Below are positions 19,270 through 29,260 of a stretch of DNA of 64,000 nucleotides, in pieces. The stretch covers positions 620,001 to 684,000 of the forward strand of contig NZ_CP010945.1 of the NCBI RefSeq assembly GCF_000293885.2. Reading direction: 5' to 3'. A model generated the notes under the pieces. It had not been told where the DNA came from, did not search any database, and saw only the letters and a program-made list of their open reading frames with translations. A program made the position numbers and the translations under genes. The DNA comes from Pseudomonas fluorescens NCIMB 11764. GTDB lineage: Bacteria; Pseudomonadota; Gammaproteobacteria; Pseudomonadales; Pseudomonadaceae. Each line of letters begins with the position of its first letter. Position 1 is the stretch's first letter.

Positions 19270-20304
19270 TCAGAAATTATCCGGCGACCGCGCCTTCTCC
19301 CGAGCGTGCTCGCGACTGATAAAGCCTTTGGTCACCAGATCCTTCAAGCACATATCCAGCGTCTGCATCCCCAGATTCCCGCCGGTCTGAATCGACGAGT
19401 ACATCTGCGCCACTTTGTCCTCGCGGATCAGGTTACGGATCGCCGATGTCCCCAGCATGATCTCGTGCGCCGCGATGCGGCCCCCGCCGATCTTCTTCAC
19501 CAGCGTTTGCGACACCACCGCCAGCAATGATTCGGACAGCATCGAACGCACCATCGACTTCTCGTCCCCCGGAAACACATCCACTACCCGGTCGATGGTT
19601 TTCGCCGCCGACGTGGTGTGCAGCGTGCCGAACACCAGGTGACCGGTCTCGGCAGCGGTCAGCGCCAGACGAATGGTCTCCAGATCCCGCATCTCCCCCA
19701 CCAGAATCACATCCGGGTCTTCCCGCAGCGCCGAACGCAACGCCGTGGCGAAACTGCGGGTATCGCGATGGACTTCACGCTGATTGATCAGGCATTTGCG
19801 CGACTCGTGGACAAATTCGATCGGGTCTTCGATGGTCAGAATGTGGTGATGGCGATGGTTGTTCAGGTGATCGATCATCGCCGCCAAAGTGGTGGACTTG
19901 CCGGAACCGGTCGGTCCGGTCACCAGCACCAGGCCTCGGGGCGCTTCGGTAATCTTGCGAAACACTTCCCCCATGCCCAGGTCCTCCATGCTCAGGACCT
20001 TGGACGGAATGGTCCGGAATACGGCGCCTGCACCACGGTTCTGGTTGAAGGCATTGACCCGAAAACGCGCCACGCCGGGGACTTCGAATGAGAAGTCGGT
20101 TTCCAGATGCTTCTCGAAGTCCACCCGCTGCAGGTCGTTCATGATGTCGTAGATCAGCTCGTGCACCTCCTTGTGGTCCAGAGCCGGCAGGTTGATGCGC
20201 CGCACATCGCCGTCGACGCGAATCATCGGGGGCAAGCCTGCCGACAGGTGCAAGTCGGACGCGCCTTGTTTGGCGCTGAACGCCAGCAGTTCAGTGATAT
20301 CCAT
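19270..20304 (-). CDS. pilT: Type IV pilus retraction ATPase PilT
   Basis: 344 residues; ATG at 20304 preceded by AGGAG. The N-terminal PAS-like region (SDLHLSAGLPPMIRVDG) is followed by Walker A (GPTGSGKST, residues 130-138), Asp box, Walker B (LVGEMRD), and the AIRNLIRE segment typical of PilT. This hexameric cytoplasmic motor pulls pili back. In P. aeruginosa pilU lies directly downstream; here the NlpC/P60 gene follows and no pilU is in the window. Confidence 0.95.
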   Translation of the reverse strand: MDITELLAFSAKQGASDLHLSAGLPPMIRVDGDVRRINLPALDHKEVHELIYDIMNDLQRVDFEKHLETDFSFEVPGVARFRVNAFNQNRGAGAVFRTIPSKVLSMEDLGMGEVFRKITEAPRGLVLVTGPTGSGKSTTLAAMIDHLNNHRHHHILTIEDPIEFVHESRKCLINQREVHRDTRSFATALRSALREDPDVILVGEMRDLETIRLALTAAETGHLVFGTLHTTSAAKTIDRVVDVFPGDEKSMVRSMLSESLLAVVSQTLVKKIGGGRIAAHEIMLGTSAIRNLIREDKVAQMYSSIQTGGNLGMQTLDMCLKDLVTKGFISREHAREKARSPDNF

Positions 20305-20360
20305 AGCACTCCTCAATTCCAGTAGAATGCCGCCAACCTCAGACCGCTGGCGCCTCTTGA

Positions 20361-21047
20361 ATGTCCACGATAGCAGACAACATTGCACTGGTTAGTTCAC
20401 GCATCCGGGCTGCCGCCCTTGCCGCCCACCGTGACGAGCACAGCGTCCAGCTATTGGCCGTGAGCAAGACCAAGCCCGCTGACGCCGTGCGTGAAGCCCA
20501 CGCCGCCGGCCTGCGCGACTTTGGCGAGAACTACTTGCAGGAAGCCTTGGGCAAACAGCTCGAATTGACCGACCTGCCCTTGATCTGGCACTTCATCGGC
20601 CCCATTCAATCGAACAAGACTCGCGCTATCGCCGAGCATTTCGACTGGGTGCATTCCGTGGATCGTTTGAAAATTGCACAACGCCTGTCCGAACAACGTC
20701 CTGCCGATCTGCCACCATTGAACATCTGCATCCAGGTCAACGTCAGCGGTGAAGCCAGCAAATCCGGCTGCACCCCGGTCGACCTGCCCGCCCTGGCCCA
20801 CGCCATCAGTGAACTGCCGCGCCTCAAGTTGCGCGGCTTGATGGCGATTCCCGAGCCGACCGAAGATCGCGCCGCCCAGGACGCTGCTTTTGCTGCCGTG
20901 CAAAGCCTGCAAGCCAGCCTGAACCTGCCGCTCGACACACTTTCCATGGGCATGAGCCACGACCTCGAGTCGGCCATCGCCCAAGGCGCCACCTGGGTCC
21001 GCATCGGAACGGCCCTGTTTGGTGCCCGCGACTACAGCCAGCCTTGA
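20361..21047 (+). CDS. yggS: PLP-homeostasis protein YggS/PipY family
   Basis: 228 residues, alanine-racemase-like barrel without the second domain. The PLP lysine is Lys36 in LLAVSKTKP; FGENYLQEA, WHFIGPIQSNK and SMGMSHDLESAIAQGATWVRIGTALFG are family signatures. The protein binds pyridoxal phosphate and influences vitamin B6 and amino-acid pools. It stands divergent to pilT (56 bases apart) and opens the yggS-proC-yggT-yggU set. Confidence 0.94.
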   Translation: MSTIADNIALVSSRIRAAALAAHRDEHSVQLLAVSKTKPADAVREAHAAGLRDFGENYLQEALGKQLELTDLPLIWHFIGPIQSNKTRAIAEHFDWVHSVDRLKIAQRLSEQRPADLPPLNICIQVNVSGEASKSGCTPVDLPALAHAISELPRLKLRGLMAIPEPTEDRAAQDAAFAAVQSLQASLNLPLDTLSMGMSHDLESAIAQGATWVRIGTALFGARDYSQP

Positions 21048-21082
21048 ACAATGGCTGACACCACTCTTTATAGGGACCTGAC

Positions 21083-21901
21083 ATGAGCAAGACTCGTATT
21101 GCCTTTATCGGTGCCGGCAACATGGCCGCCAGCCTGATTGGCGGCCTGCGCGCCAAAGGTCTGGACGCCGCGCAGATCCGCGCCAGCGATCCGGGCGCTG
21201 AAACCCGCGCCAAAGTGAACGCCGAACAAGGCATTGAAGTATTCGCTGACAACGCCGAGGCCATTCAAGGCGCGGACGTGGTCGTGCTGGCGGTCAAACC
21301 CCAGGCGATGAAAGCCGTGTGCGAAGCGATTCGCCCAAGCTTGAAACCGAATCAACTGGTGGTGTCCATCGCCGCCGGCATCACCTGCGCCAGCATGAAC
21401 AACTGGCTCGGCGCCCAACCGATCGTGCGCTGTATGCCCAACACTCCGGCGCTGCTGCGCCAGGGCGTGAGCGGTTTGTTCGCCACTGCCGAAGTGACCG
21501 CAGAGCAACGTCAGCAGGCGCAAGAGCTGCTGTCGGCCGTCGGTATCGCCTTGTGGTTGAACGAAGAACAGCAACTGGACGCCGTCACTGCCGTGTCCGG
21601 CTCGGGCCCCGCGTACTTCTTCCTGCTGATCGAAGCCATGACCGCTGCCGGCGTGAAGCTGGGTCTGCCGGCGGACATCGCCGCGCAACTGACCCTGCAA
21701 ACCGCGCTGGGCGCCGCGCACATGGCGGTTGCCAGCGATGTCGACGCTGCGGAACTGCGCCGTCGCGTGACTTCGCCCGCCGGCACCACAGAAGCTGCAA
21801 TCAAATCGTTCCAGGCTGGTGGCTTCGAAGCCCTGGTAGAAAAAGCACTCGGCGCCGCTGCGCACCGCTCGGCCGAGATGGCCGAACAATTGGGTCAATA
21901 A
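21083..21901 (+). CDS. proC: Pyrroline-5-carboxylate reductase
   Basis: 272 residues. The Rossmann start IAFIGAGNMAASLIGGL binds NAD(P)H; VLAVKPQ, RCMPNTPALL and the C-terminal dimerisation motif AVSGSGPAYFFLLIEAM with SPAGTTEAAI are typical. It makes the last step of proline synthesis in the cytoplasm. It begins 35 bases after yggS and probably shares its transcript. Confidence 0.96.
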   Translation: MSKTRIAFIGAGNMAASLIGGLRAKGLDAAQIRASDPGAETRAKVNAEQGIEVFADNAEAIQGADVVVLAVKPQAMKAVCEAIRPSLKPNQLVVSIAAGITCASMNNWLGAQPIVRCMPNTPALLRQGVSGLFATAEVTAEQRQQAQELLSAVGIALWLNEEQQLDAVTAVSGSGPAYFFLLIEAMTAAGVKLGLPADIAAQLTLQTALGAAHMAVASDVDAAELRRRVTSPAGTTEAAIKSFQAGGFEALVEKALGAAAHRSAEMAEQLGQ

Positions 21902-21911
21902 GGAGCCTTAC

Positions 21912-22502
21912 ATGATTGGATTGAACACTGCAGCGGTCTACGTGCTGCAAACCCTCGGCAGCCTGTACCTGCTGATCGTGCTGCTGCGCTTTGTGCTGCA
22001 ACTGGTGCGGGCGAACTTCTACAACCCGCTGTGCCAGTTCGCCGTCAAGGCCACTCAGCCATTGCTCAAGCCGCTGCGCCGGATTATCCCGAGCATGTTC
22101 GGCCTGGACATGTCCTCGCTGGTGCTGGCGATCCTCGTGCAACTGGCGCTGATGGCCCTCACCCTGCTGCTGACCTACGGCACCACCGGCAACCCGCTGC
22201 AGCTACTGATCTGGTCGCTGATTGGCGTGACCGCGCTGTTCCTGAAAATTTTCTTCTTCGCGCTGATCATCAGCGTGATCCTGTCGTGGGTCGCACCGGG
22301 CAGCCACAACCCTGGTGCCGAGTTGGTGAACCAGATCTGCGAACCGGCCCTGGCGCCGTTCCGCAAGATCCTGCCCAACCTTGGCGGCCTGGATATCTCG
22401 CCGATCCTGGCGTTCATGGTGCTGAAGCTGATCGACATGCTGGTGATCAACAACCTCGCCGCGATGACGATGATGCCGGAAATCCTGCGTCTGCTGATCT
22501 GA
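21912..22502 (+). CDS. yggT: YggT family integral membrane protein
   Basis: 196 residues with two YggT repeats, each having two membrane helices: the first around LYLLIVLLRFVLQLV, the second around IFFFALIISVILSWVAPG. The conserved NPLCQFAVKATQPLLKPLRRIIP and VNQICEPALAPFRKILPNLGGLDISP loops are present. The function is unclear; the family has been linked to osmotic tolerance and cell shape. It follows proC after 10 bases with an AAGGAG site. Confidence 0.9.
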   Translation: MIGLNTAAVYVLQTLGSLYLLIVLLRFVLQLVRANFYNPLCQFAVKATQPLLKPLRRIIPSMFGLDMSSLVLAILVQLALMALTLLLTYGTTGNPLQLLIWSLIGVTALFLKIFFFALIISVILSWVAPGSHNPGAELVNQICEPALAPFRKILPNLGGLDISPILAFMVLKLIDMLVINNLAAMTMMPEILRLLI

Positions 22503-22506
22503 CCCG

Positions 22507-22803
22507 GTGAGCTACTTTCGCTGGGACGGTGACGACCTGATTCTGGAGTGTCATCTGCAACCGGCAGCCCGCAGCGATGATTTCTGCGGGTTGCACGGGG
22601 ATCGATTGAAGATTCGCCTGACGGCGCCGCCGGTTGAAGGCAAGGCCAACGCGTACCTGATAGCGTTTCTGGCCAAGGCGTTCGGAGTGTCCAAGAGCCA
22701 GGTGAGCTTGATCAGCGGCGAGTTGAACCGGCAGAAACGGGTGCGGATCTGTTCGCCGAAGAAGCTGCCGGAGTTGCCGGATCTGGCGCGCCCGACAGGT
22801 TGA
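22507..22803 (+). CDS. yggU: YggU/DUF167 family protein (UPF0235)
   Basis: 98 residues, GTG start 4 bases after yggT stops. The DUF167 core is clear: LHGDRLKIRLTAPPVEGKANAYLIAFLAKAFGVSKSQVSLISGE. Small cytoplasmic proteins of this family have no proven role. The tight spacing suggests translation coupled to yggT. A stem-loop follows directly. Confidence 0.88.
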   Translation: MSYFRWDGDDLILECHLQPAARSDDFCGLHGDRLKIRLTAPPVEGKANAYLIAFLAKAFGVSKSQVSLISGELNRQKRVRICSPKKLPELPDLARPTG

Positions 22804-22841
22804 CCGAGGCGTGGCTTGCCCGCGATGGCCGCGCCTCGGTC
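22802..22841. repeat. Inverted repeat downstream of yggU (REP-like, possible weak terminator)
   Basis: A 10-bp stem GACCGAGGCG / CGCCTCGGTC encloses a loop containing GGCTTGCCCGCGATGG, a known REP core. There is no T-run after it, so it may be a repeat more than a terminator. Confidence 0.5.
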
Positions 22842-22872
22842 TTACGGGGGAAAAATCAGGCCCGGCCTTTGC

Positions 22873-22901
22873 TTGCCGCTAACCCCACCGGTCTTTAGAC
22901 T
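22873..22901 (+). promoter_or_regulatory. Possible sigma-70 promoter of metX
   Basis: TTGCCG (-35) and TAGACT (-10) are separated by 17 bases, each matching four of six consensus positions, 30 bases before the metX start. No riboswitch was recognised in the leader. Confidence 0.35.
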
Positions 22902-22930
22902 TACGCCTCATTTCAACGAGAGCAGGGTCG

Positions 22931-24070
22931 ATGCCAACTGCCTTTCCCCCCGATTCTGTTGGTCTGGTGACGCCGCAAGTGGCGCACTTCAGCGAACCCC
23001 TGGCCCTGGCCTGCGGCCGTTCGCTTCCGGCGTATGACCTGATCTACGAAACCTACGGCACGCTGAACGCCACGGCGAGCAACGCCGTGCTGATCTGCCA
23101 CGCATTGTCGGGCCACCATCACGCGGCGGGTTTCCACAGCGCCGACGACCGCAAGCCCGGTTGGTGGGACAGCTGCATCGGTCCCGGCAAGCCGATCGAC
23201 ACCAACAAGTTCTTCGTGGTCAGCCTGAACAACCTCGGCGGCTGCAACGGCTCCACCGGCCCGAGCAGCGTCAACCCGGAAACCGGCAAGCCGTTCGGCG
23301 CCGATTTCCCGGTGCTGACCGTGGAAGACTGGGTGCACAGCCAGGCGCGCCTGGCAGACCGACTCGGCATCAGCCAATGGGCCGCCGTGATCGGCGGCAG
23401 CCTCGGCGGCATGCAGGCCATGCAGTGGAGCATCACGTACCCCGATCGCATTCGTCACTGCCTGGCCATCGCCTCGGCACCGAAGCTGTCGGCGCAGAAC
23501 ATCGCCTTCAACGAAGTCGCACGCCAGGCGATCCTCACCGACCCTGACTTCCACGGCGGCTCGTTCCAGGAAGCGGGCGTGATCCCCAAGCGCGGCTTGA
23601 TGCTGGCGCGGATGGTCGGGCACATCACCTACCTGTCCGACGATTCAATGGGCGAGAAATTCGGCCGTGGCCTCAAGAGCGAAAAGCTCAACTACGACTT
23701 CCACAGCGTCGAGTTCCAGGTTGAAAGCTACCTGCGTTATCAGGGCGAGGAGTTCTCCGGGCGTTTCGATGCCAACACTTACCTGCTGATGACCAAGGCG
23801 CTGGATTACTTCGACCCGGCGGCGAACTTCGACGATGACCTGGCGAAAACCTTCGCCGGCGCCTCGGCCAAGTTCTGCGTGATGTCCTTCACCACCGACT
23901 GGCGCTTCTCCCCTGCCCGCTCGCGGGAACTGGTGGACGCATTGATGGCGGCCAAGAAAGACGTTTGCTACCTCGAGATCGACGCTCCGCAAGGCCACGA
24001 CGCCTTCCTGATTCCGATCCCGCGCTACTTGCAGGCGTTCAGCAATTACATGAACCGCATTACGTTGTGA
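22931..24070 (+). CDS. metX: Homoserine O-acyltransferase MetX (probable O-succinyltransferase)
   Basis: 379 residues, alpha/beta-hydrolase fold. The nucleophile elbow [12 protein letters not shown] gives Ser157; the Asp is in [11 protein letters not shown] and the His in QGHDAFL. It acylates homoserine for methionine synthesis. Acyl-donor choice cannot be settled by eye; in pseudomonads this enzyme is reported to use succinyl-CoA (MetXS). It is followed after 7 bases by metW. Confidence 0.95.
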   Translation: MPTAFPPDSVGLVTPQVAHFSEPLALACGRSLPAYDLIYETYGTLNATASNAVLICHALSGHHHAAGFHSADDRKPGWWDSCIGPGKPIDTNKFFVVSLNNLGGCNGSTGPSSVNPETGKPFGADFPVLTVEDWVHSQARLADRLGISQWAAVIGGSLGGMQAMQWSITYPDRIRHCLAIASAPKLSAQNIAFNEVARQAILTDPDFHGGSFQEAGVIPKRGLMLARMVGHITYLSDDSMGEKFGRGLKSEKLNYDFHSVEFQVESYLRYQGEEFSGRFDANTYLLMTKALDYFDPAANFDDDLAKTFAGASAKFCVMSFTTDWRFSPARSRELVDALMAAKKDVCYLEIDAPQGHDAFLIPIPRYLQAFSNYMNRITL

Positions 24071-24077
24071 GAAAGCC

Positions 24078-24698
24078 ATGAGAGCTGATCTGGAAATCAT
24101 CCAGGAATGGATCCCCGCCGGCAGCCGCGTGCTCGACCTCGGTTGCGGTGACGGCGAGCTGCTGACGTGGCTGCGGGACAACAAGCAAGTCACCGGCTAC
24201 GGCCTGGAAAATGACCCGGACAACATCGCCGAGTGCGTGGCCAAGGGCATCAACGTGATCGAGCAGGACCTGGACAAGGGCCTGGGCAACTTTGCCAGCA
24301 ACAGTTTCGACATCGTGGTCATGACCCAGGCGCTGCAAGCCGTGCACTACCCGGACAAGATCCTCGACGAAATGCTGCGCGTCGGTCGCCAGTGCATCAT
24401 CACCTTCCCCAACTTCGGTCACTGGCGCTGCCGCTGGTACCTGGCGAGCAAGGGCCGGATGCCGGTGTCCGAGTTTCTGCCGTACACCTGGTACAACACG
24501 CCGAACATCCACTTCTGCACCTTCGAAGACTTTGAAGCATTGTGTCGCGAACGTGACGCAAAGGTCATTGATCGGCTTGCCGTGGATCAACAGCATCGGC
24601 ACGGGTGGGCCAGTAAGCTATGGCCTAATCTGTTAGGTGAGATCGGTATCTACCGCGTCAGCAGCCCCGGGCTGCAAGACCACAAGGTCGCGGTCTGA
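24078..24698 (+). CDS. metW: Methionine biosynthesis protein MetW
   Basis: 206 residues with a class I methyltransferase-like fold: VLDLGCGDGELLTWL is the SAM-binding loop, then NSFDIVVMTQALQAV and ITFPNFGHWRCRWYL. In Pseudomonas MetW is needed with MetX for homoserine acylation. The metX-metW order is the usual one and the genes are 7 bases apart. Confidence 0.94.
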   Translation: MRADLEIIQEWIPAGSRVLDLGCGDGELLTWLRDNKQVTGYGLENDPDNIAECVAKGINVIEQDLDKGLGNFASNSFDIVVMTQALQAVHYPDKILDEMLRVGRQCIITFPNFGHWRCRWYLASKGRMPVSEFLPYTWYNTPNIHFCTFEDFEALCRERDAKVIDRLAVDQQHRHGWASKLWPNLLGEIGIYRVSSPGLQDHKVAV

Positions 24699-24724
24699 AC
24701 CACGACATTCCAAGGAGAACGATA

Positions 24725-25159
24725 ATGGGTCGTCTAGCGCTGTTTGTACTCACTGCCTGCCTGAGCGTCACCGCCATGGCTGCCGATGCCATCAAAGGTG
24801 ACCGTCAGGAAAAGTTCGGTGATTTGACGGTGCATTACAACACCTTCAACTCCACCTTCCTGACACCGGACATCGCCAAGGCCGCGGAGCTCACCCGCAG
24901 CAAGAATCAAGGCGTGATCAACGTTTCGGTGCTCAAGGATGGCAAGCCGCAGATGGCTCAAGTGAGCGGCACGGTCAAAGACCTGACCAGCCAGTCCGTG
25001 CCACTGAAATTCAAACAGATCACCGAACAAGGCGCGATCTACTACATCGCCCAGTTCCCGGTCGATCAGCAGGAAGTCCGCACCTTCGAGATCAAGGTGC
25101 AGAACGGTGACAAAATCAACACCATCAATTTCAACCAAGAGCTTTTCCCCGGCGAATGA
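24725..25159 (+). CDS. DUF4426 periplasmic protein
   Basis: 144 residues. A signal peptide ([20 protein letters not shown], cut near residue 20) precedes a beta-rich domain with [17 protein letters not shown] and [13 protein letters not shown]. The function is unknown. It sits between metW and rdgB, and its stop overlaps the rdgB start by 4 bases (ATGA), so it is part of the same transcript. Confidence 0.85.
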   Translation: MGRLALFVLTACLSVTAMAADAIKGDRQEKFGDLTVHYNTFNSTFLTPDIAKAAELTRSKNQGVINVSVLKDGKPQMAQVSGTVKDLTSQSVPLKFKQITEQGAIYYIAQFPVDQQEVRTFEIKVQNGDKINTINFNQELFPGE

Positions 25160-25752
25160 TCAACTTCACGCAACTCGTACTGGCCAGCCACAACGCCGGC
25201 AAACTCAAGGAACTCCAGGCCATGCTTGGCGGCTCGGTGCAACTGCGCTCGATCGGCGAGTTCAGCAGCGTCGAGCCTGAAGAAACCGGCCTGTCGTTCG
25301 TCGAGAACGCCATCCTCAAGGCCCGTAATGCCGCGCGCATTTCCGGCCTGCCGGCACTGGCCGACGACTCGGGACTGGCGGTGGATTTCCTCGGCGGTGC
25401 GCCGGGGATCTACTCGGCCCGTTATGCCGACGGCCAGGGCGATGCGGCGAACAACGCCAAACTGCTCGATGCCCTGAAAGACGTGCCGGAAGCCGAGCGC
25501 GGCGCGCAGTTCGTCTGCGTCCTGGCGCTGGTGCGTCACGCCGACGATCCATTGCCGATCCTTTGCGAAGGTCTGTGGCATGGCCGCATCCTGACCCAAG
25601 CCAGCGGTGATCACGGATTTGGCTACGACCCGCTGTTCTGGGTGCCGTCGCGCGATTGCTCCAGCGCCGAGCTAAGCCCGAACGAAAAGAACCTCATCAG
25701 CCACCGCGCCCGTGCAATGGATCTGCTGCGCCAGCGTCTAGGCCTGATATGA
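25156..25752 (+). CDS. rdgB: dITP/XTP pyrophosphatase RdgB
   Basis: 198 residues of the Ham1 family: [14 protein letters not shown] at the N-terminus, [26 protein letters not shown] (metal-binding Asp pair), and the GYDPLFWVP and SHRARAM segments. It removes deaminated purine nucleotides such as dITP and XTP. Its stop overlaps the hemW start (ATGA). Confidence 0.96.
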   Translation: MINFTQLVLASHNAGKLKELQAMLGGSVQLRSIGEFSSVEPEETGLSFVENAILKARNAARISGLPALADDSGLAVDFLGGAPGIYSARYADGQGDAANNAKLLDALKDVPEAERGAQFVCVLALVRHADDPLPILCEGLWHGRILTQASGDHGFGYDPLFWVPSRDCSSAELSPNEKNLISHRARAMDLLRQRLGLI

Positions 25753-26954
25753 CCCATGAATCATCCGCGTCGCCGCTGATTTTCGGCGGCGCCGCACAAT
25801 CGCCTCGGGCGGCCTTGCCTGTGTTGCCTCCCCTGGCGTTGTACATCCACATCCCGTGGTGTGTGCGCAAATGCCCTTATTGCGACTTCAACTCCCACAC
25901 CGCCAGCCCGGTGCTGCCGGAAGATGAGTACGTCGACGCGCTACTCGCTGACCTCGATCAGGATCTGCACGCCGTTTACGGCCGTGAATTGAGCTCGATC
26001 TTCTTTGGTGGCGGCACGCCGAGCCTGTTCAGCGCCGAAGCCTTGGGCCGATTGCTCAAGGGCGTCGAGCAGCGCATCCCGTTTGCCAGCGACATCGAAA
26101 TCACCCTGGAGGCCAATCCGGGGACGTTCGAGCAAGAAAAGTTCGTCGCCTACCGCGCATTGGGCATCAATCGCTTGTCGATCGGCATCCAGAGCTTTCA
26201 GGAAGAGAAACTCAAGGCACTGGGGCGGATTCACAATGGCGATGAAGCGGTACGTGCCGCCGGCATGGCCCGCGAGGCCGGGTTCGATAACTTCAACCTG
26301 GACCTGATGCACGGTTTGCCGGATCAGTCGCTGGACGACGCCCTGAGCGACCTTCGTCAGGCCATCGCCCTGAAACCGACCCACTTGTCCTGGTATCAAC
26401 TGACGCTGGAGCCGAACACGGTGTTCTGGAACCAGCCGCCGACGCTGCCGGAAGACGACATGCTGTGGGATATTCAGGAAGCCGGTCAGGCGCTGCTCGC
26501 CGAACACGGTTACGTGCAATACGAAGTCTCCGCCTATGCCCAGCCCGGTCGTCCGGCGCGGCACAACCTCAACTACTGGAGTTTTGGCGACTTCATCGGC
26601 ATCGGCGCCGGCGCTCACGGCAAGCTCAGTCACCCGGACGGGCGCATTGTGCGCACCTGGAAGACGCGCCTGCCGAAGGACTACCTGAACCCGGCGAAAA
26701 GCTTCAAGGCTGGCGAGAAGGCACTGACCAATGATGAAATGCCGTTCGAGTTCCTGATGAACGCCTTGCGCCTGACCGAGGGCGTCGAATCGCGACTGTA
26801 CCCGGAGCGTACCGGGCTGAGTCTGGAAAGCTTCGCCGAAGGCCGCCTCGAGGCCGAACAAAGCGGCTTGTTGCAGGTCGAACCGTCACGTCTGGCGGCC
26901 ACCGAGCGCGGGCAACTGTTCCTCAATGACTTGCTGCAGAAATTTCTGAGCTGA
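25749..26954 (+). CDS. hemW: Radical SAM heme chaperone HemW
   Basis: 401 residues; ATG at 25749 overlapping the rdgB stop. The radical SAM cluster is CVRKCPYC (Cys38, Cys42, Cys45) in [14 protein letters not shown], followed by [11 protein letters not shown] and the HemN-like C-terminal domain. HemW was long annotated as oxygen-independent coproporphyrinogen oxidase but acts as a heme chaperone; I prefer HemW because it sits next to rdgB. Confidence 0.93.
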   Translation: MTHESSASPLIFGGAAQSPRAALPVLPPLALYIHIPWCVRKCPYCDFNSHTASPVLPEDEYVDALLADLDQDLHAVYGRELSSIFFGGGTPSLFSAEALGRLLKGVEQRIPFASDIEITLEANPGTFEQEKFVAYRALGINRLSIGIQSFQEEKLKALGRIHNGDEAVRAAGMAREAGFDNFNLDLMHGLPDQSLDDALSDLRQAIALKPTHLSWYQLTLEPNTVFWNQPPTLPEDDMLWDIQEAGQALLAEHGYVQYEVSAYAQPGRPARHNLNYWSFGDFIGIGAGAHGKLSHPDGRIVRTWKTRLPKDYLNPAKSFKAGEKALTNDEMPFEFLMNALRLTEGVESRLYPERTGLSLESFAEGRLEAEQSGLLQVEPSRLAATERGQLFLNDLLQKFLS

Positions 26955-26976
26955 TTTCAGCCTTAAGGGAAAACGA

Positions 26977-27300
26977 ATGGATTTGATACTCGACCTGCTC
27001 GCCACCGTCTCCCGCTGGAGCCGCAGCAACCTGTCGGAAATCTCGCTGGCGCTGGTGGGCTGTTTGCTCGTGCTGTTCGGCGCGGACATCAAAGGCTGGG
27101 TCGATCAACGCCTGGGCAGCATCGCCGGCGCCTTGCGCGTCCCGCTGATGGCCTTGGTATGCATGGTCGGCAGCGGTCTCGCGCTGATCTACGCCACGCC
27201 GTGGATCATCAAAGGCCTGAGCCAGTTCAACAACTACAGCCTGGCGCCGGTGTTGTTGGTGGTATTGGTGCTCATCGGCGTCGTCGCAGACCGCCGCTGA
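26977..27300 (+). CDS. DUF3392 membrane protein
   Basis: 107 residues with three likely membrane helices: ISLALVGCLLVLFGADI, PLMALVCMVGSGLALIYATPW and LAPVLLVVLVLIGVVA. The family is conserved in gammaproteobacteria without a known role. It is the last gene of the metX-to-hemW run and is followed by a perfect stem-loop. Confidence 0.82.
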   Translation: MDLILDLLATVSRWSRSNLSEISLALVGCLLVLFGADIKGWVDQRLGSIAGALRVPLMALVCMVGSGLALIYATPWIIKGLSQFNNYSLAPVLLVVLVLIGVVADRR

Positions 27301-27322
27301 CTTCAGCTACAACCGAAAACAA

Positions 27323-27362
27323 CTGTGGGAGCGAGACCGGCTTGCCGGTCTCGCTCCCACAG
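27323..27362. terminator. Perfect 18-bp stem-loop between convergent genes (REP-derived)
   Basis: CTGTGGGAGCGAGACCGG pairs perfectly with its complement around a CTTG loop. It lies between the convergent DUF3392 gene and trmB and is followed by TTTGTATT. The sequence is a variant of the GTGGGAGCGAG REP class. It probably stops transcription from both sides. Confidence 0.65.
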
Positions 27363-27379
27363 TTTGTATTGCGTAGGGC

Positions 27380-28105
27380 TTAGGACTGCTTCTCGAACTT
27401 CAGGTCCCACACGCCATGCCCAAGACGTTCGCCGCGGCGTTCGAACTTGGTGATCGGGCGCTCGGCCGGGCGCGGAACGCACTTGCCGTCCTCCGCCAGG
27501 TTGCGATAACCCGGCGCAACGCTCATCACTTCCAGCATGTATTCGGCGTACGGCTCCCAGTCGGTGGCCATGTGCAGAATACCGCCGACCTTCAACTTGC
27601 TGCGCACCAGTTCAGCGAACGACGCCTGAACGATACGGCGCTTGTGATGCCGGCTCTTGTGCCACGGGTCGGGGAAAAACAGCATCAGGCGATCGAGGCT
27701 GTTGTCGGCGATGCAACGGTTGAGCACTTCGATCGCGTCGCAATCGTAGACCCGCAGGTTGGTCAGGCCCTGAGTCAGCACGCCATTGAGCAGCGCGCCG
27801 ACACCCGGGCGGTGCACTTCCACGCCAATGAAATCCTGTTCCGGCGAGGCCGCGGCCATTTCCAGCAGCGAATGGCCCATGCCGAAACCGATTTCCAGCG
27901 AGCGCGGTGCCGAGCGGCCGAACACCTGGTCGTAATCCACCGGCGCGTCGGCCAATGGCAGCACGAACAGCGGCGTGCCTTGATCCAGGCCTTTTTGCTG
28001 GCCTTCGGTCATGCGCCCGGCGCGCATCACGAAACTCTTGATGCGGCGGTGTTGGCGCTCGTCGCCTTCTTCCGTCTGGATTGGCGTGTCGTTTGATTCA
28101 GTCAT
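27380..28105 (-). CDS. trmB: tRNA (guanine-N7-)-methyltransferase
   Basis: 241 residues; I use the ATG at 28105 (a TTG directly before it is in frame). SAM-binding loop [15 protein letters not shown], the signature [18 protein letters not shown], and the C-terminal [18 protein letters not shown] identify TrmB, which makes m7G46 in tRNA. It starts 10 bases after thiG ends, an arrangement common in pseudomonads. Confidence 0.96.
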   Translation of the reverse strand: MTESNDTPIQTEEGDERQHRRIKSFVMRAGRMTEGQQKGLDQGTPLFVLPLADAPVDYDQVFGRSAPRSLEIGFGMGHSLLEMAAASPEQDFIGVEVHRPGVGALLNGVLTQGLTNLRVYDCDAIEVLNRCIADNSLDRLMLFFPDPWHKSRHHKRRIVQASFAELVRSKLKVGGILHMATDWEPYAEYMLEVMSVAPGYRNLAEDGKCVPRPAERPITKFERRGERLGHGVWDLKFEKQS

Positions 28106-28114
28106 CAATGGCTC

Positions 28115-28909
28115 TTACTTGATCAGACCATCCAGCGGCGAAGAGGCGCTGGCATAGAGTTTTTTCGGCATGCGGCCGGCGAGGTAGGCCAGGCGGCCCG
28201 CAACGATGGCGTGTTTCATGGCTTCAGCCATCATGATCGGCTGCTGGGCATGGGCGATGGCCGAGTTCATCAGCACCGCTTCACACCCCAGTTCCATGGC
28301 GATGGTGGCGTCGGAAGCCGTACCGACACCGGCATCCACCAACACCGGAATCTTGGCTTCTTCGAGGATGATCTGCAGGTTGTACGGGTTGCAGATCCCC
28401 AGGCCCGTGCCGATCAGACCGGCCAGCGGCATGACCGCGATAACGCCGATTTCCGCCAGTTGACGGGCAATGATCGGGTCATCACTGGTGTACACCATCA
28501 CGTCGAAACCTTCCTTGACCAGCACTTCGGCGGCCTTGAGGGTTTCGATGACGTTGGGGAACAGGGTTTTCTGGTCCGCCAGCACTTCCAGCTTCACCAG
28601 GTTGTGACCGCCGAGCAGCTCACGGGCCAGGCGGCAGGTGCGCACTGCCTCGGTAGCGTCGAAGCAACCGGCGGTGTTCGGCAGGAAGGTGTAACGATCC
28701 GGCGACAGGACTTCGAGCAGGTTCGGTTCGCCCGCATTCTGGCCGAGGTTGGTACGGCGCACGGCGAAGGTGACGATCTCGGCACCCGAGGCCTCGATGG
28801 CCAGGCGGGTTTCTTCCATGTCGCGGTACTTGCCGGTGCCTACCAGCAAACGCGACTGGTAAGTACGACCGGCCAGGACGAAGGGCTTGTCGCTACGAAC
28901 GATGCTCAT
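28115..28909 (-). CDS. thiG: Thiazole synthase ThiG
   Basis: 264 residues, a TIM barrel. The Schiff-base lysine lies in [66 protein letters not shown] are typical. It forms the thiazole of thiamine from deoxyxylulose phosphate, dehydroglycine and ThiS thiocarboxylate. It is paired with thiS 60 bases upstream. Confidence 0.96.
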   Translation of the reverse strand: MSIVRSDKPFVLAGRTYQSRLLVGTGKYRDMEETRLAIEASGAEIVTFAVRRTNLGQNAGEPNLLEVLSPDRYTFLPNTAGCFDATEAVRTCRLARELLGGHNLVKLEVLADQKTLFPNVIETLKAAEVLVKEGFDVMVYTSDDPIIARQLAEIGVIAVMPLAGLIGTGLGICNPYNLQIILEEAKIPVLVDAGVGTASDATIAMELGCEAVLMNSAIAHAQQPIMMAEAMKHAIVAGRLAYLAGRMPKKLYASASSPLDGLIK

Positions 28910-28969
28910 GGGAAATCCTCTGTAGGGGTGAGGTTCTTGCAGAATTCTGTGCCCTTAGGGGCCGGGCGA

Positions 28970-29170
28970 CTAGCCGCCGCCGATGGCGTGCACCACTTCG
29001 ACGGAATCGCCGTCGTTCAGCGTGGTTTCTGCGTGCTGGCTGCGCGGGACGATATCCAGATTGAGTTCGACCGCCACCCGGCGTCCGGTCAGATCCAGAC
29101 GGGTCAGCAGGGCCGCAACGGTTTCACCGTCGGGCAGTTCAAGGGATTCGCCGTTCAACTGAATGCGCAT
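28970..29170 (-). CDS. thiS: Sulfur carrier protein ThiS
   Basis: 66 residues ending in the required Gly-Gly (HAIGGG), with a ubiquitin-like fold. The ATG at 29170 gives [15 protein letters not shown], the usual start; further ATGs upstream (to 29188) are in frame. The C-terminal glycine is activated and thiolated to donate sulfur to ThiG. No thiamine riboswitch was recognised before it. Confidence 0.93.
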   Translation of the reverse strand: MRIQLNGESLELPDGETVAALLTRLDLTGRRVAVELNLDIVPRSQHAETTLNDGDSVEVVHAIGGG

Positions 29171-29260
29171 GCCGAATGCCGCCATCATTTTTAGGGGCAG
29201 GCATTCTAGCCCGATCAGTCTTGGCGACCCAAGCCATTCGTCATGAAATGGACCGCCCGG

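Noticed and set aside
28910-28969. Thiamine riboswitch near thiS/thiG
   Set aside because: No conserved TPP-riboswitch core was seen before either gene and the gaps are too short.
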